Origin: Stutzerimonas stutzeri
Lineage (GTDB): Bacteria > Pseudomonadota > Gammaproteobacteria > Pseudomonadales > Pseudomonadaceae
Assembly (NCBI RefSeq): GCF_024448715.1
Contig: NZ_JAMOHZ010000008.1
Location: forward strand, 212,349 to 276,348
Reading direction: 5' to 3'
Length of the DNA stretch: 64,000 bases
In this document: one piece after another, positions 45,497 to 57,212 of the stretch
Layout: each line of letters begins with the position of its first letter
Numbering within the stretch: position 1 is the first letter of the stretch
Made by a program: the position numbers and the translations under genes
The notes under the pieces: generated by a model
Database searches by the model: none
Seen by the model: only the letters and a program-made list of their open reading frames with translations
Told to the model about the DNA's origin: nothing

Positions 45497-48334
45497 TTGG
45501 ACAAGATTCTGATTCGTGGGGCTCGTACCCATAACCTGAAGAACATCGACCTGACCCTGCCGCGCGACAAGCTGATCGTGATTACCGGCCTGTCCGGTTC
45601 CGGTAAGTCCTCTCTGGCGTTCGATACGCTTTATGCCGAAGGACAGCGGCGCTACGTCGAGTCGCTTTCGGCATATGCCCGGCAATTCCTCTCGATGATG
45701 GAAAAGCCCGACGTAGATACCATCGAAGGGCTGTCCCCTGCGATCTCCATCGAGCAGAAGTCCACCTCACACAATCCGCGTTCCACGGTCGGCACCATCA
45801 CCGAGATCTACGATTACCTGAGACTGCTCTATGCCCGAGTAGGCACCCCGCGCTGTCCCGACCACGACGCCCCGCTGGAGGCGCAGACCGTCAGCCAGAT
45901 GGTCGATCAAGTATTGGCACTACCGGAGGGCCGCAAGCTGATGCTGCTGGCGCCGGTGATTCGCGAGCGCAAAGGCGAACACCTGGCGGTATTCGACGAA
46001 CTGCGCGCTCAGGGTTTCGTCCGCGCGCGGGTCAATGGCCGGCTATACGAGCTCGATGAGCTGCCAAAACTGGATAAGCAGAAGAAGCATTCCATCGACG
46101 TGGTGGTAGATCGCTTCAAGGTACGCAGCGATTTGCAACAGCGTCTCGCCGAATCCTTCGAAACAGCACTCAAGCTGGCCGACGGCATCGCGTTGGTCGC
46201 CTCGATGGAAGAGGAAGACGACAGCGAGGAAATGATCTTTTCCGCACGCTTCGCCTGCCCGATCTGCGGTCATTCGATCAGCGAACTCGAGCCCAAGCTG
46301 TTCTCGTTCAACAATCCGGCCGGGGCCTGTCCGACCTGTGACGGCCTCGGGGTCAAACAGTTCTTCGACGCCAAGCGCCTGGTCAATGGCGAACTGACGC
46401 TGGCCGAGGGCGCGATTCGCGGCTGGGATCGGCGCAACGTCTATTACTTCCAGATGCTGGGCTCACTCGCCACGCATTACGGTTTCAGTCTCGAGGAGCC
46501 TTTTGATTCTCTCCCGGCGGAGCAGCAGAAAGCCGTTTTGCGCGGCAGCGGGAAGGAGAACGTGGACTTCCGCTACTTGAATGATCGCGGCGACATCGTC
46601 AAACGTTCACACCCCTTCGAGGGAATCATCCCCAACCTCGAGCGCCGCTATCGGGAAACCGAGTCCAACTCGGTGCGCGAAGAGTTGGCCAAATACCTCA
46701 GCACCCAGCCCTGCCCAGAATGCCGAGGCACCCGCCTACGCCGCGAAGCGCGCCATGTATGGGTAGGCGACAAGACTCTGCCGGCAGTGACCGGACTGCC
46801 GATAGGCGATGCTACCGAATACTTTGGCGGTCTCTCTCTGTCGGGCCGTCGCGGCGAAATTGCCGACAAGATTCTCAAGGAAATCCGCGAGCGTCTGCAG
46901 TTTCTGGTCAACGTCGGTCTCGACTACCTAACCCTGGACCGCAGCGCCGATACCTTATCTGGTGGCGAGGCGCAGCGTATCCGTTTGGCCAGCCAGATCG
47001 GAGCGGGTCTGGTCGGAGTGATGTACATCCTTGACGAACCCTCGATCGGCCTGCACCAACGCGACAACGAACGCCTGCTCGGCACCCTGCGCCACCTGCG
47101 GGACATCGGCAATACCGTGATCGTCGTCGAGCACGACGAAGACGCCATAAGGCTTGCCGATTATGTAGTCGACATCGGCCCCGGTGCCGGCGTGCACGGC
47201 GGGCAAATTGTCGCCGAGGGCACACCCGACGAGGTGATGAACAATCCTGCCTCGCTTACTGGCGGCTATCTGTCCGGACGGGTGAAGATTCTCTATCCTG
47301 CCGAGCGCACCCCACGCGACGCCAGCAAACTACTCAAACTCAAAGGCGCGCGTGGCAACAATCTACGCAACGTCGATCTGGAAATTCCAGTCGGGCTGCT
47401 CACCTGTATCACCGGTGTCTCCGGCTCGGGCAAGTCGACGCTGATCAACAACACGCTGTTCCCCATAACCGCCACAGCCTTGAACGGCGCAACGACACTT
47501 GAAGTCGCGCCCCATGACTCGTTTGACGGCCTGCAACATCTGGATAAGGTGGTGGATATCGATCAGAGCCCGATCGGCCGCACACCACGTTCCAATCCTG
47601 CAACCTATACCGGCTTGTTTACGCCTATTCGCGAGCTGTTCGCCGGCGTACCCGAAGCACGCTCGCGCGGTTACGGACCCGGCCGTTTCTCGTTCAACGT
47701 TAAGGGCGGCCGCTGCGAAGCCTGCCAGGGCGATGGCGTGATCAAGGTGGAGATGCACTTCCTGCCGGACATTTATGTTCCTTGCGATGTGTGTAAGGGC
47801 AAGCGCTACAACCGCGAAACCTTGGAAGTGAAGTACAAGGGCAAGAGCATTACCGAAGTGCTGGACATGACGATCGAGGAGGCTCGGGAGTTTTTCGATC
47901 CGGTACCGGCCGTCGCGCGGAAGCTACAAACACTAATGGATGTGGGCTTGTCGTACATCAAGCTGGGGCAAAGCGCGACCACGCTTTCCGGCGGCGAGGC
48001 GCAGCGGGTCAAGCTCTCTCGAGAGCTGTCCAAGCGCGATACAGGCAAGACGCTTTACATCCTTGATGAACCCACCACCGGCTTACACTTCGCCGATATC
48101 CAGCAACTGCTCGACGTGCTGCACCGGCTGCGCGACCACGGCAACACAGTCGTGGTGATCGAGCACAACCTGGACGTGATCAAGACCGCTGACTGGCTCG
48201 TCGATCTAGGCCCCGAAGGCGGATCGAAAGGCGGGCAGATTATAGCTACCGGCACGCCCGAGGAAGTTGCGCGAATGCCGCAATCACATACCGGTCACTT
48301 CCTCAAGCCGCTGCTGGAGCGAGATAAGGTCTAG
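45497..48334 (+). CDS. uvrA: Excinuclease ABC subunit A
   Basis: This 945-residue damage-recognition ATPase of nucleotide excision repair has two ABC cassettes: Walker A motifs GLSGSGKSS and [10 protein letters not shown], and signatures [12 protein letters not shown] and [12 protein letters not shown]. Its zinc fingers include [14 protein letters not shown] with CPTC, and CEACQGDG with CDVC. The start is a TTG at 45497 (product begins [14 protein letters not shown]), with GAGG upstream; no ATG gives a full-length family N-terminus. It acts with UvrB and UvrC, encoded elsewhere. Confidence 0.97.
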   Translation: MDKILIRGARTHNLKNIDLTLPRDKLIVITGLSGSGKSSLAFDTLYAEGQRRYVESLSAYARQFLSMMEKPDVDTIEGLSPAISIEQKSTSHNPRSTVGTITEIYDYLRLLYARVGTPRCPDHDAPLEAQTVSQMVDQVLALPEGRKLMLLAPVIRERKGEHLAVFDELRAQGFVRARVNGRLYELDELPKLDKQKKHSIDVVVDRFKVRSDLQQRLAESFETALKLADGIALVASMEEEDDSEEMIFSARFACPICGHSISELEPKLFSFNNPAGACPTCDGLGVKQFFDAKRLVNGELTLAEGAIRGWDRRNVYYFQMLGSLATHYGFSLEEPFDSLPAEQQKAVLRGSGKENVDFRYLNDRGDIVKRSHPFEGIIPNLERRYRETESNSVREELAKYLSTQPCPECRGTRLRREARHVWVGDKTLPAVTGLPIGDATEYFGGLSLSGRRGEIADKILKEIRERLQFLVNVGLDYLTLDRSADTLSGGEAQRIRLASQIGAGLVGVMYILDEPSIGLHQRDNERLLGTLRHLRDIGNTVIVVEHDEDAIRLADYVVDIGPGAGVHGGQIVAEGTPDEVMNNPASLTGGYLSGRVKILYPAERTPRDASKLLKLKGARGNNLRNVDLEIPVGLLTCITGVSGSGKSTLINNTLFPITATALNGATTLEVAPHDSFDGLQHLDKVVDIDQSPIGRTPRSNPATYTGLFTPIRELFAGVPEARSRGYGPGRFSFNVKGGRCEACQGDGVIKVEMHFLPDIYVPCDVCKGKRYNRETLEVKYKGKSITEVLDMTIEEAREFFDPVPAVARKLQTLMDVGLSYIKLGQSATTLSGGEAQRVKLSRELSKRDTGKTLYILDEPTTGLHFADIQQLLDVLHRLRDHGNTVVVIEHNLDVIKTADWLVDLGPEGGSKGGQIIATGTPEEVARMPQSHTGHFLKPLLERDKV

Positions 48335-48487
48335 GATTTGTAGCCGTTCACTGCGCACCGTGATGAAACGGCTACAGCTCTTAACACGGCCGCAAAGCCC
48401 CCGGATGAGCATCAGCGCTCACGTCCTGTATCGATAGATTAGCTCGCTCGAGCGTGTTCAACCCGCCCTTACCGCGCCCCGAAAACG

Positions 48488-48520
48488 AAGAAGCCCTTAG
48501 CAGTTGCCACGGGCTTCTTT
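48488..48520. terminator. Terminator between uvrA and katA
   Basis: GAAGAAGCCC pairs with GGGCTTCTTT around an AT-richer loop. It lies 14 bases after the katA stop (minus strand), where CTTCGTTTTC follows the stem; it may also end uvrA. Confidence 0.75.
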
Positions 48521-48534
48521 ATGCGGCGTGCTGA

Positions 48535-49995
48535 TCAGGCCAGCGCTTCCTCGACCGGGAGATCAAGAGCGCTGGCGATGCCAGCACCATAGCCTGGGTC
48601 AGCCAGGTAGCAATGCTTGATGTGCCGCAGCTTGATATGGCGCGCCGCATCACCCATGGCCCGCGCCGTGTTCTCGAATAGACGTTGTTGCTCATCCGCA
48701 TTCATCAGCCGGAACAGATCGCCCGGCTGGGTGAAATAGTCAGCATCATCTGCGCGATAATCGTAACGGGCAGCGGCACCTTCGAGCGCCAGCGGCGGCT
48801 CGCTAAAGTCAGGCTGTTCCCGCCATTCGCCGTAAGTGTTCGGCTCGTAGTGCAAGCGACCACCGTGATTGCCATCGACCCGCATCGCACCATCGCGATG
48901 ATAGCTATGCACTGGACAACGCGGCGCATTGACCGGGATCTGGTGATGATTGACACCTAGCCGGTAGCGCTGTGCATCGCCGTAGGAGAACAGACGCCCC
49001 TGCAGCATGCGATCCGGCGAGAAGCTGATGCCCGGCACTACGTTCGCGGGCGTGAATGCTGCCTGCTCGACATCCTGGAAGTAGTTGTCGGCATTGCGGT
49101 TGAGCTCGTAGTAACCCACTTCGATCAGCGGGTAATCCTTCTTCGACCAGACCTTGGTCAGATCGAACGGATGGAAGCGATAGCTTGCCGCCTCGGCTTC
49201 GGGCATCACCTGCACATACATGGTCCAGCGTGGAAAATCGCCACGCTCAATAGCCTCGAACAGGTCGCGCTGAGAGCTTTCACGATCGCCCGCAACAATC
49301 GCGGCGGCTTCAGCATCGGTAAGGTTCTTGATGCCCTGCTGGGTCTTGAAATGGAACTTGACCCAGTAGCGCTGGTTATCGGCACTGATGAAGCTGTAGG
49401 TGTGCGAGCCGAAACCGTGCATGTGTCGGTAGGAAGCTGGGATCCCTCGATCACCCATCACATAGGTAATCTGGTGCAGCGCTTCGGGCAGGCTGGTCCA
49501 GAAGTCCCAATTATTGTTGGCGCTGCGCATGTTAGTGCGCGGGTCGCGCTTGACCGCGTGGTTCAGGTCGGGAAATTTCAGCGGATCGCGAAAAAAGAAG
49601 ACCGGCGTGTTGTTGCCGACCATGTCCCAATTGCCCTGCTCGGTATAAAACTTCAGGGCATAACCACGGATATCCCGCTCGGCATCGGCGGCGCCACGCT
49701 CGCCTGCCACAGTAGAGAAACGCGCGAACATCGACGTCTTTTTTCCAATTTTGGAGAATATTGTCGCCTTGGTGTAGCGGGTGATGTCGTGGGTAACCAC
49801 GAACTCGCCAAAGGCGCCAGAGCCCTTGGCATGCATGCGCCGCTCGGGAATCACTTCACGATCAAAGTGTGCAAGCTTCTCCAGAAACCAAACATCTTGC
49901 AGCAGCATCGGGCCACGTGAGCCGGCGGTCATGGAATTCTGGTTTTCAGCCACCGGCGCGCCGGCGACGGTCGTCAATCTGGGCTTGTCAGTCAT
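48535..49995 (-). CDS. katA: Heme catalase KatA
   Basis: This 486-residue small-subunit catalase converts hydrogen peroxide to water and oxygen. It has the active-site His in [15 protein letters not shown], Asn in [12 protein letters not shown], and the heme-ligand Tyr in [15 protein letters not shown] place the start at the ATG at 49995 ([15 protein letters not shown]) by family alignment and a GGAGCC ribosome-binding site. In P. aeruginosa bfrA lies between katA and uvrA; it is absent here. A peroxide-responsive site was not identified. Confidence 0.96.
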   Translation of the reverse strand: MTDKPRLTTVAGAPVAENQNSMTAGSRGPMLLQDVWFLEKLAHFDREVIPERRMHAKGSGAFGEFVVTHDITRYTKATIFSKIGKKTSMFARFSTVAGERGAADAERDIRGYALKFYTEQGNWDMVGNNTPVFFFRDPLKFPDLNHAVKRDPRTNMRSANNNWDFWTSLPEALHQITYVMGDRGIPASYRHMHGFGSHTYSFISADNQRYWVKFHFKTQQGIKNLTDAEAAAIVAGDRESSQRDLFEAIERGDFPRWTMYVQVMPEAEAASYRFHPFDLTKVWSKKDYPLIEVGYYELNRNADNYFQDVEQAAFTPANVVPGISFSPDRMLQGRLFSYGDAQRYRLGVNHHQIPVNAPRCPVHSYHRDGAMRVDGNHGGRLHYEPNTYGEWREQPDFSEPPLALEGAAARYDYRADDADYFTQPGDLFRLMNADEQQRLFENTARAMGDAARHIKLRHIKHCYLADPGYGAGIASALDLPVEEALA

Positions 49996-50130
49996 GTTGG
50001 CTCCTTGAACGGCAGTCCATAAATACAGCGAAACCGGTGATACCGGCGGTACGGGGAGCATCATAGGAAGCCAGGCGAACCGGGGCCAATGCGTTGAATC
50101 AAAACCCTCGATAGAAAAAATCCAGATATA

Positions 50131-50160
50131 AAAAAACCGAGCCTGGAGGCTCGGTTTTTT
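50131..50160. terminator. Terminator of the alpha operon (bidirectional)
   Basis: AAAAAACCGAGCC and GGCTCGGTTTTTT form a 13-bp perfect stem around a TGGA loop. It lies 19 bases after rplQ. Confidence 0.93.
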
Positions 50161-50178
50161 GTTCCGAAAAGCTGGAGC

Positions 50179-50565
50179 TTATTCGGATGCTTCCACTTCA
50201 CCGGTAACCGGACGGTCGACCAGTTCGACGTAAGCCATCGGTGCATTGTCCCCGGCACGGAAGCCGCACTTGAGGATGCGCAGATAACCACCCTGACGGG
50301 TGGCATAACGCGGGCCTAGATCACTGAACAATTTACCGACGATAGCCTTCGAACGGGTACGGTCGAAAGCCAGACGACGATTGGCAACGCTGTCTTCCTT
50401 GGCCAAGGTGATCAGCGGCTCTGCAACACGACGCAGCTCCTTGGCCTTGGGCAGAGTAGTCTTGATCAGTTCGTGCTCGAACAGCGACACCGCCATGTTC
50501 TGAAACATAGCCTTGCGATGTGCGCTTGTGCGGCTGAGATGACGGCCACTTTTACGATGACGCAT
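50179..50565 (-). CDS. rplQ: 50S ribosomal protein L17
   Basis: This 128-residue L17 opens [20 protein letters not shown]. It binds 23S rRNA in the large subunit. It is the last gene of the alpha operon (rpsM-rpsK-rpsD-rpoA-rplQ), followed by a strong terminator. The C-terminus EVEASE is slightly acidic. Confidence 0.98.
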   Translation of the reverse strand: MRHRKSGRHLSRTSAHRKAMFQNMAVSLFEHELIKTTLPKAKELRRVAEPLITLAKEDSVANRRLAFDRTRSKAIVGKLFSDLGPRYATRQGGYLRILKCGFRAGDNAPMAYVELVDRPVTGEVEASE

Positions 50566-50610
50566 GATTGAAATTCCTTACCAAACGATCAGTTCGGTGA
50601 CTAGGGACGA

Positions 50611-51612
50611 TCAGGCCGTAGCCTTATCGTCCTTCTTGAGACTTGCCGGCGGCCAATTGTCGAGGCGCATACCGAGGGACAGACCACGGGAAGCCAGAAC
50701 GTCTTTGATTTCGGTCAGAGACTTCTTGCCCAAATTCGGCGTTTTTAACAGCTCTACTTCAGTGCGCTGAATCAGGTCACCGATGTAGTAGATGTTTTCT
50801 GCCTTGAGGCAGTTTGCCGACCGCACGGTCAGTTCCAAGTCATCAACTGGACGCAACAGGATCGGATCGATCTCGTCTTCCTGTTCGACCACGACCGGCT
50901 CGCTGTCACCCTTGAGGTCGACGAACGCGGCCAACTGCTGCTGCAGAATGGTCGCGGCACGACGGATCGCTTCTTCAGGATCCAGGGTTCCGTTGGTTTC
51001 CAGATCGATGACCAGCTTGTCCAAGTTAGTACGCTGCTCAACACGAGCGTTTTCGACAACATAAGCTACGCGACGAACCGGGCTGAAAGTTGCGTCGAGC
51101 TGAAGACGGCCAATACTGCGGCTTTCATCTTCATCGCTCTGGCGCGCGTCTGCTGGCTCGTAACCACGGCCGCGAGCGACCTTGAGCTTCATGTTGATCG
51201 ACCCATTAGCCGCCAGGTTGGCGATCAGGTGATCACCATTGACGATTTCGACATCGTGATCCAGCTGGATATCGGCAGCGGTAACAGCGCCCGCGCCCTT
51301 CTTCACCAGGCTCAAGGTCACTTCATCACGGCCATGCAGCTTGATGGCGATACCTTTGAGATTCAGCAGGATTTCGATTACATCTTCCTGCACGCCCTCG
51401 ATGGCGCTGTACTCGTGGAGCACACCGTCGATCTCAGCCTCGACCACAGCGCAGCCGGGCATGGAGGACAACAGAATGCGACGCAGCGCGTTGCCCAGAG
51501 TATGGCCGAAACCACGCTCGAGAGGCTCGAGCGTAATCTTGGCACGGGTCGGACTGACCACCTGCACATCGATATGGCGGGGGGTCAGGAACTCATTTAC
51601 CGAAATCTGCAT
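50611..51612 (-). CDS. rpoA: RNA polymerase alpha subunit
   Basis: This 333-residue alpha has an N-terminal dimerisation domain (about 1-235; [21 protein letters not shown]) and a C-terminal domain (about 250-320; [29 protein letters not shown]) that contacts promoter UP elements and activators. The dimer nucleates the core polymerase. It is co-transcribed with rpsD upstream, 22 bases apart. Confidence 0.98.
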   Translation of the reverse strand: MQISVNEFLTPRHIDVQVVSPTRAKITLEPLERGFGHTLGNALRRILLSSMPGCAVVEAEIDGVLHEYSAIEGVQEDVIEILLNLKGIAIKLHGRDEVTLSLVKKGAGAVTAADIQLDHDVEIVNGDHLIANLAANGSINMKLKVARGRGYEPADARQSDEDESRSIGRLQLDATFSPVRRVAYVVENARVEQRTNLDKLVIDLETNGTLDPEEAIRRAATILQQQLAAFVDLKGDSEPVVVEQEDEIDPILLRPVDDLELTVRSANCLKAENIYYIGDLIQRTEVELLKTPNLGKKSLTEIKDVLASRGLSLGMRLDNWPPASLKKDDKATA

Positions 51613-51634
51613 GGATACACCTATTTTCTAGCCC

Positions 51635-52255
51635 TTACTTGGAGTAGAGCTCGACAATCAGGTTTTCGTTGATGTCGGCGGACAGATCACTGCGAGCCGG
51701 AACATTCTTGAAAACACCGGATTTCTTGTCGGTATCTACTTCGACCCACTCAACGCGACCGCGCTGTACGCACAGTTCCAGGGCTTGGGCGATACGCAGC
51801 TGGTTACGGCACTTCTCACGGACGGCGACAACATCACCCGCCTTCACTTGGAAGGACGGAACATTAACGGTCTTGCCGTTAACACTGATTGCCTTGTGGG
51901 AAACTAGCTGACGCGATTCGGCACGAGTAGAGCCGAAGCCCATGCGGTAAACCACGTTGTCCAGACGGCATTCCAACAGTTGCAGCAGGTTTTCACCGGT
52001 AGCGCCCTTACGACTGGCCGCTTCCTTGTAATAACCGCTGAACTGGCGCTCAAGCACGCCATAGATACGGCGGACTTTCTGCTTTTCACGCAGCTGAGTA
52101 CCGTAGTCAGACAGGCGACCACGACGCTGACCATGAACACCCGGCGGGGTTTCGATGTTGCACTTTGATTCGAGCGCGCGCGCACCACTCTTCAGAAAGA
52201 GATCGGTGCCTTCACGACGAGACAGTTTGCACTTGGGACCAATATAACGAGCCAT
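51635..52255 (-). CDS. rpsD: 30S ribosomal protein S4
   Basis: This 206-residue primary 16S-binding protein starts [20 protein letters not shown] and has an S4 RNA-binding domain (about 95-155, [21 protein letters not shown]). In E. coli S4 represses its own operon translationally; I did not find the matching pseudoknot here. The zinc-like cysteines of some S4 paralogues are not present. Confidence 0.98.
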   Translation of the reverse strand: MARYIGPKCKLSRREGTDLFLKSGARALESKCNIETPPGVHGQRRGRLSDYGTQLREKQKVRRIYGVLERQFSGYYKEAASRKGATGENLLQLLECRLDNVVYRMGFGSTRAESRQLVSHKAISVNGKTVNVPSFQVKAGDVVAVREKCRNQLRIAQALELCVQRGRVEWVEVDTDKKSGVFKNVPARSDLSADINENLIVELYSK

Positions 52256-52272
52256 TTCTCACTGTCTCCTGA

Positions 52273-52662
52273 TTACACGCGGCGCTTCTTCGGCGGACGG
52301 CACCCGTTGTGCGGGATCGGCGTCACGTCGGTGATGCTGGCGATTTTATAACCACAGCCGTTCAATGCACGAACAGCAGATTCACGACCCGGACCTGGCC
52401 CCTTGACGTTGACGTCGAGGTTCTTCAGACCATATTCCAGTGCAGCCTGACCGGCACGCTCTGCGGCTACCTGAGCAGCGAACGGGGTGCTTTTACGCGA
52501 ACCGCGGAAGCCCGAGCCACCGGACGTCGCCCAGGACAACGCGTTACCCTGGCGATCGGTGATCGTGATGATGGTGTTATTGAAAGACGCATGGATGTGG
52601 GCGATGCCATCAACCACTGTCTTTTTGACTTTTTTACGAGGACGAGCAGCAGGTTTTGCCAT
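52273..52662 (-). CDS. rpsK: 30S ribosomal protein S11
   Basis: This 129-residue platform protein begins [20 protein letters not shown], with the family block [19 protein letters not shown] and the C-terminus [20 protein letters not shown]. It contacts mRNA at the E site with S7. It lies between rpsM and rpsD. Confidence 0.98.
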   Translation of the reverse strand: MAKPAARPRKKVKKTVVDGIAHIHASFNNTIITITDRQGNALSWATSGGSGFRGSRKSTPFAAQVAAERAGQAALEYGLKNLDVNVKGPGPGRESAVRALNGCGYKIASITDVTPIPHNGCRPPKKRRV

Positions 52663-52681
52663 TACTTAAATTCCTACGCGA

Positions 52682-53038
52682 TTACTTGCGGATCGGCTTG
52701 CGCGGGCCCTTACGGGTGCGAGCGTTGGTCTTGGTACGCTGACCGCGCACCGGCAGACCACGACGATGGCGCAGGCCGCGGTAGCAACCCAGGTCCATCA
52801 AGCGCTTGATCTTCATGTTGACTTCGCGACGCAGATCACCTTCAACGATGAACTTGGCCACTTCGCCGCGCAGCAGTTCGACCTGCTCGTCGGAGAGATC
52901 CTTGATTTTTGCTGCCGGATTTACGCCGGTAGCGGCGCAGATAGACTGCGCACGGGTGCGACCAACACCATAGATGTAGGTCAGCGAGATAACAGTGTGC
53001 TTGTTATCCGGAATGTTTACGCCTGCAATACGGGCCAT
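52682..53038 (-). CDS. rpsM: 30S ribosomal protein S13
   Basis: This 118-residue head protein starts [20 protein letters not shown] and ends in the basic tail [15 protein letters not shown]. It forms intersubunit bridges. It is the first gene of the alpha operon, with a candidate promoter directly upstream. Confidence 0.98.
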   Translation of the reverse strand: MARIAGVNIPDNKHTVISLTYIYGVGRTRAQSICAATGVNPAAKIKDLSDEQVELLRGEVAKFIVEGDLRREVNMKIKRLMDLGCYRGLRHRRGLPVRGQRTKTNARTRKGPRKPIRK

Positions 53039-53097
53039 TCAGTGAAACTCCAATTGACAGCTACCCAACGCCCCGGAAGCCAAGAAAAGGGCGCGAG

Positions 53098-53126
53098 ATA
53101 CTAACGCTGTAATAACAAATAATCAA
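53098..53126 (-). promoter_or_regulatory. Candidate promoter of the alpha operon
   Basis: On the minus strand TTGATT (53126-53121) and TAGTAT (53103-53098) are separated by 17 bases, about 60 bases upstream of rpsM. The -35 overlaps the tail of the spc-operon terminator. Confidence 0.55.
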
Positions 53127-53150
53127 CCCGGCAGCGCACTAGCTGCCGGG
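53126..53150 (-). terminator. Terminator-like hairpin after rpmJ
   Basis: CCCGGCAGC and GCTGCCGGG form a 9-bp stem; on the minus strand it is followed by the T-rich TTGATTATTTGTTATT. It separates the spc genes from the alpha operon. Confidence 0.7.
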
Positions 53151-53169
53151 CTCGAGCCTTAGCTCACAA

Positions 53170-53286
53170 TCAGCCTTGGCGCTGTTTGTGACGCGGTTCT
53201 GCGCTGCAGATCACCCGAACGACGCCTTCGCGACGGACGATTTTGCAGTTGCGGCACAGTTTTTTGACCGATGCACGAACTTTCAT
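53170..53286 (-). CDS. rpmJ: 50S ribosomal protein L36
   Basis: This 38-residue protein reads [20 protein letters not shown] onward and ends PRHKQRQG. It is the zinc-binding C+ form: Cys11, Cys14 and Cys27, with a His near residue 33, are all present. It is last in the spc operon, 28 bases after secY. The presence of a zinc-containing form means a Zur-controlled zinc-free paralogue might exist elsewhere; none is in this window. Confidence 0.96.
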   Translation of the reverse strand: MKVRASVKKLCRNCKIVRREGVVRVICSAEPRHKQRQG

Positions 53287-53314
53287 GACCAACTCCTAGA
53301 ACCTTACGGACAAG

Positions 53315-54643
53315 TCAGCGAAGCATTCCGCTGCCATAACCCTTCAGGTTGGCTTTTTTCATCAGGGAATCATACTGGTGAGACATGAGGTGCGATTGCA
53401 CTTGGGACATGAAGTCCATTACAACCACAACCACGATCAGCAACGATGTCCCGCCAAGGTAGAACGGAACGTTTGCTGCCACCACAAGGAACTGAGGTAG
53501 CAGACATACGGCCGTCATGTAGAGGGCACCGAACATGGTCAAGCGAGTCAGTACGCCATCGATATAGCGCGCCGACTGCTCACCAGGACGAATCCCTGGG
53601 ATAAACGCACCGGACTTCTTCAGGTTCTCCGCAACGTCTTTAGGATTGAACATCAATGCCGTGTAGAAGAAGCAGAAAAAGATGATACCGGCGCTGAACA
53701 ACAAGATATTCAACGGCTGACCAGGCGCGATCGATTGAGACACATCAGCCAGCCAGCCCATGCTTTCCGACTGGCCAAACCATTGCCCCAGCGAAGCGGG
53801 GAATAACAGAATACTGCTAGCAAAGATCGCAGGAATGACACCGGCCATGTTCACTTTCAGCGGCAAGTGGCTGGTCTGCGCAGCAAAAACCTTCCGACCT
53901 TGCTGACGCTTGGCGTAGTGCACGGCTATACGCCGCTGACCACGCTCAATGAACACCACAAAACCAATGATCGCAACGGCCAGGAGCCCGACAGCCAGCA
54001 GCGCGATGATATTGACATCACCTTGCCGCGCAGACTCGAACGACTGCCCTAAAGCACCGGGCAGACCAGCGACGATACCAGCAAAAATCAGCATCGAGAT
54101 ACCGTTACCAACACCTCGCTCGGTAATCTGCTCACCCAACCACATCATGAACATCGCACCAGCCACGAAGGTGGTGATAGCCACGAAGTAGAAGCCGAAG
54201 TCGTTACTGAAAGCGACACCCTGGCCAGCTAGACCGACCGACATACCTATAGCCTGCACAATAGCCAGCACCAGCGTACCGTAACGCGTGTACTGGCTTA
54301 TCTTGCGACGGCCCGCCTCGCCTTCTTTCTTCAACTGTTCCAGTTGAGGACTAACAGCGGTCATGAGCTGCATGATGATCGATGCCGAAATGTACGGCAT
54401 GATCCCCAAGGCAAAAATACTCATGCGCTCTAGCGCACCACCGGAAAACATGTTGAACAAGCTAAGGATGGTCCCTTCGTTCTGACGGAACAGCTCGGCC
54501 AACCTGTCGGGATTGATCCCCGGCACCGGGATGTGCGCGCCGACTCGATAGACGATGATCGCCATCAGCAGAAAACGCAGACGAGCCCAGAGTTCAGACA
54601 GCCCGCCATTACTCAGCGCGGAGAGAGCACCTTGCTTAGCCAT
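53315..54643 (-). CDS. secY: Protein translocase subunit SecY
   Basis: This 442-residue channel of the Sec translocon has ten membrane helices. Landmarks are [15 protein letters not shown], the [24 protein letters not shown] segment near helix 2, and GMVPFxxG-type basic loops. It forms the SecYEG complex with proteins encoded elsewhere and lies between rplO and rpmJ. Confidence 0.97.
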   Translation of the reverse strand: MAKQGALSALSNGGLSELWARLRFLLMAIIVYRVGAHIPVPGINPDRLAELFRQNEGTILSLFNMFSGGALERMSIFALGIMPYISASIIMQLMTAVSPQLEQLKKEGEAGRRKISQYTRYGTLVLAIVQAIGMSVGLAGQGVAFSNDFGFYFVAITTFVAGAMFMMWLGEQITERGVGNGISMLIFAGIVAGLPGALGQSFESARQGDVNIIALLAVGLLAVAIIGFVVFIERGQRRIAVHYAKRQQGRKVFAAQTSHLPLKVNMAGVIPAIFASSILLFPASLGQWFGQSESMGWLADVSQSIAPGQPLNILLFSAGIIFFCFFYTALMFNPKDVAENLKKSGAFIPGIRPGEQSARYIDGVLTRLTMFGALYMTAVCLLPQFLVVAANVPFYLGGTSLLIVVVVVMDFMSQVQSHLMSHQYDSLMKKANLKGYGSGMLR

Positions 54644-55078
54644 TTATTCCTCGAACTTGCCGCCAGCTGCTTCGATAGCCGCACGCGCACCTTTGGTGGC
54701 GGCGATACCCTTCAGAGTTACCGCACGACCAACCTCACCGGACAGCATGATCTTCACACGCTGGACGTTCTGATTGATGACGTTGGCATCCTTGAGGCTC
54801 TGCACGGTTACGACATCGCCTTGCACTTTGGCCAGCTCGGAGGTGCGCACTTCAGCACGATCCATGGCTTTCAGGGAGACGAAGCCGAACTTCGGCAGAC
54901 GGCGATGCAAAGGCTGCTGGCCGCCTTCGAAACCGGGAGCGATCTTACCGCCGGAGCGGGAAGTCTGACCCTTGTGACCACGGCCGCCAGTCTTACCGAG
55001 GCCGCTACCAATGCCACGACCCGGACGCAGCTTCTCGCGACGGGCACCTGGCGCAGAACGCAGATCGTTCAGTTGCAT
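54644..55078 (-). CDS. rplO: 50S ribosomal protein L15
   Basis: This 144-residue protein begins [20 protein letters not shown] and has the long glycine- and arginine-rich N-terminal extension ([19 protein letters not shown]) that threads through 23S rRNA. It is followed directly by secY; the two genes abut without a gap. Confidence 0.98.
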   Translation of the reverse strand: MQLNDLRSAPGARREKLRPGRGIGSGLGKTGGRGHKGQTSRSGGKIAPGFEGGQQPLHRRLPKFGFVSLKAMDRAEVRTSELAKVQGDVVTVQSLKDANVINQNVQRVKIMLSGEVGRAVTLKGIAATKGARAAIEAAGGKFEE

Positions 55079-55081
55079 GGC

Positions 55082-55261
55082 TTAGCCCTCCACACGGAGC
55101 ATGTAATAAGCCTTGTTGATCATGCCGCGATTTTCAGGGGTATCCTGAACCTCGACGGTGTGACCGATGCGACGTAGGCCGAGGCCCTTGACGCAAAGCT
55201 TGTGATTGGGGATACGACCGCTGACGCTTTTGATCAGCGTGACCTTAACGGTGTTAGCCAT
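55082..55261 (-). CDS. rpmD: 50S ribosomal protein L30
   Basis: This 59-residue protein reads [20 protein letters not shown] and ends [13 protein letters not shown], the complete bacterial L30. It lies between rpsE (2-base gap) and rplO (3-base gap). Confidence 0.96.
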   Translation of the reverse strand: MANTVKVTLIKSVSGRIPNHKLCVKGLGLRRIGHTVEVQDTPENRGMINKAYYMLRVEG

Positions 55262-55263
55262 GA

Positions 55264-55764
55264 TCAGGAAATCTCCTCGACGCTCTTGCCACGCTTCGCA
55301 GCAATCGACTCAGGCGACTGCATGGCCTTCAAGCCCTTGAAGGTGGCATGAACTACGTTCACCGGATTGGTGGAGCCGTAGCACTTGGCCAAGACGTTCT
55401 GCACGCCAGCAACTTCCAGAATGGCACGCATCGCGCCACCGGCAATAACACCGGTACCTTCGGAAGCAGGCTGCATGTACACCTTCGACGCGCCATGCGC
55501 GGCCTTGGTGGCGTACTGCAGCGTCGTGCCGTTCAGGTCAACCTGGATCATGTTGCGGCGAGCCGCCTCCATGGCCTTCTGAATGGCAGCCGGCACTTCG
55601 CGGGACTTGCCGCGACCGAAACCTACACGACCCTTACCATCACCCACCACCGTCAATGCAGTGAAAGTGAAGATACGACCACCTTTTACAGTCTTGGCGA
55701 CGCGGTTAACTTGAACCAGCTTCTCAATGTAGCCTTCGTCGCGCTTTTGCTCGTTATATGCCAT
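55264..55764 (-). CDS. rpsE: 30S ribosomal protein S5
   Basis: This 166-residue S5 has a double-stranded RNA-binding N-domain and a C-domain with [21 protein letters not shown] and [15 protein letters not shown]. It takes part in translational accuracy and mRNA unwinding at the entry channel. Confidence 0.98.
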   Translation of the reverse strand: MAYNEQKRDEGYIEKLVQVNRVAKTVKGGRIFTFTALTVVGDGKGRVGFGRGKSREVPAAIQKAMEAARRNMIQVDLNGTTLQYATKAAHGASKVYMQPASEGTGVIAGGAMRAILEVAGVQNVLAKCYGSTNPVNVVHATFKGLKAMQSPESIAAKRGKSVEEIS

Positions 55765-55767
55765 AAC

Positions 55768-56118
55768 TTAGAACTCCAGCCCGCCTTCACGAGCAGCATC
55801 AGCCAGTGCCTTAACACGACCGTGGTACTTGAAGCCAGAACGGTCGAACGCCACCTGGGTGACACCTGCGGCCTTAGCGCGCTCAGCGACCAGCTGACCA
55901 ACTTTCTTAGCAGCGTCGACGTTGCCTGTGGCACCGCTACGCAATTCTTTGTCCAGAGTCGAGGCGCTGGCCAGGACCTTGCCGCCGTCGGCCGAAAGCA
56001 CCTGGGCGTAGATGTGCTGGGAAGAGCGGTACACACAAAGGCGTACGGTTTCCAGCTCGCGCATCTTCAGGCGTGCCTTGCGAGCGCGACGCAGACGAGT
56101 AACTTTCTTTACGCTCAT
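55768..56118 (-). CDS. rplR: 50S ribosomal protein L18
   Basis: This 116-residue 5S rRNA-binding protein begins [20 protein letters not shown] and ends [17 protein letters not shown]. It is 3 bases upstream of rpsE. Confidence 0.98.
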   Translation of the reverse strand: MSVKKVTRLRRARKARLKMRELETVRLCVYRSSQHIYAQVLSADGGKVLASASTLDKELRSGATGNVDAAKKVGQLVAERAKAAGVTQVAFDRSGFKYHGRVKALADAAREGGLEF

Positions 56119-56128
56119 TTGCTATGCC

Positions 56129-56662
56129 CTACTTCTTCTTAGCTTCTTTACGACGGACCACTTCGTCCGAGTAACGCACGCCTTTGCCCTTGTAAGGCTC
56201 TGGGCGACGGAAGTCACGGATTTCAGCAGCCACCTGACCGACAAGTTGCTTATCGACACCCTTGATCAAGATATCGGTCTGGCTTGGGGTCTCAGCGGTA
56301 ACGCCTTGCGGTAGTTCATATTCCACCGGGTGCGAGAAGCCGAGAGCCAGGGACAGCACTTGACCTTTGGCTTGCGCCTTGTAACCAACACCAACCAGCT
56401 GGAGCTTACGCTCGAAGCCCTGGCTGACGCCGATCACCATGTTGTTAACCAGCGCACGGGTGGTACCGGCCATGGCACGGTTCTGCTGATCGCCATTACG
56501 CGCAGCAAAACGGAGCTCACCGGCCTCGTGGATCACTTCCACAGACGAGTGCACATTCAGTTCGAGAGTGCCCTTGGCACCCTTCACCGAAAGCTGCTGG
56601 CCGGCCATGTTGAATTCAACACCAGCGGGCAGCTTGACGGGGTTCTTAGCAACGCGAGACAT
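56129..56662 (-). CDS. rplF: 50S ribosomal protein L6
   Basis: This 177-residue protein begins [19 protein letters not shown] and contains [19 protein letters not shown] and the C-terminal [20 protein letters not shown] signature. It binds near the sarcin-ricin loop at the factor-binding site. Confidence 0.98.
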   Translation of the reverse strand: MSRVAKNPVKLPAGVEFNMAGQQLSVKGAKGTLELNVHSSVEVIHEAGELRFAARNGDQQNRAMAGTTRALVNNMVIGVSQGFERKLQLVGVGYKAQAKGQVLSLALGFSHPVEYELPQGVTAETPSQTDILIKGVDKQLVGQVAAEIRDFRRPEPYKGKGVRYSDEVVRRKEAKKK

Positions 56663-56674
56663 GCTTATCCCCCC

Positions 56675-57067
56675 TTAGAACACTGTGCAAAGCACTTCGC
56701 CGCCAACGCCAGCAGCGCGAGCAGCCCGATCAGTCATCACACCTTTGTTGGTGGACACGATCGAAACACCCAGACCGCCGCGAACCTTCGGCAACTGGTC
56801 AACGGATTTGTACTGGCGAAGGCCAGGACGACTTACGCGCTTGAGCTCCTCGATGACCGGACGGCCTTCGAAATACTTAAGCTCGATGGACAGCTGCGGC
56901 TTGGCGTCGCTGCTGACGTTGTATCCTGCGATATAGCCTTCACCTTGAAGAACGTCGGCTACAGCCACCTTCAGAGTGGAAGACGGCATGCTTACGACGG
57001 ACTTTTCGGCCATCTGGGCATTACGGATACGAGTTAGCATGTCCGCTAACGGGTCCTGCATACTCAT
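56675..57067 (-). CDS. rpsH: 30S ribosomal protein S8
   Basis: This 130-residue protein reads [20 protein letters not shown] and ends [20 protein letters not shown] plus a short tail. I start it at the ATG at 57067; a GTG two codons upstream is less likely. In E. coli S8 represses the spc operon. A terminator-like hairpin ends about 20 bases upstream of this start. Confidence 0.97.
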   Translation of the reverse strand: MSMQDPLADMLTRIRNAQMAEKSVVSMPSSTLKVAVADVLQGEGYIAGYNVSSDAKPQLSIELKYFEGRPVIEELKRVSRPGLRQYKSVDQLPKVRGGLGVSIVSTNKGVMTDRAARAAGVGGEVLCTVF

Positions 57068-57087
57068 GGGCACTTGGCTCCTAATAC

Positions 57088-57111
57088 GAAAAAATAAGCC
57101 CGCAAGGGCTC
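57088..57111 (-). terminator. Terminator-like hairpin before rpsH
   Basis: On the minus strand GAGCCCTTGCGGGCTT is followed by ATTTTTTCG. It has the hallmarks of a Rho-independent terminator but lies inside the operon, just before the rpsH ribosome-binding site. Confidence 0.6.
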
Positions 57112-57190
57112 GTGTCGCCCGCTAGATAGAGCCAACGCCATAGACGTGGCTCGGGCGAGCCGGACATTCTAGAGACACTTCAGAAACGAA

Positions 57191-57212
57191 TCAAGCCCCG
57201 TAAGGGGCTTGA
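57191..57212 (-). terminator. Hairpin after rpsN
   Basis: TCAAGCCCC and GGGGCTTGA form a perfect 9-bp stem around a GTAA loop. On the minus strand it is followed by TTCGTTTCTG, a weak T-tract. Confidence 0.55.
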
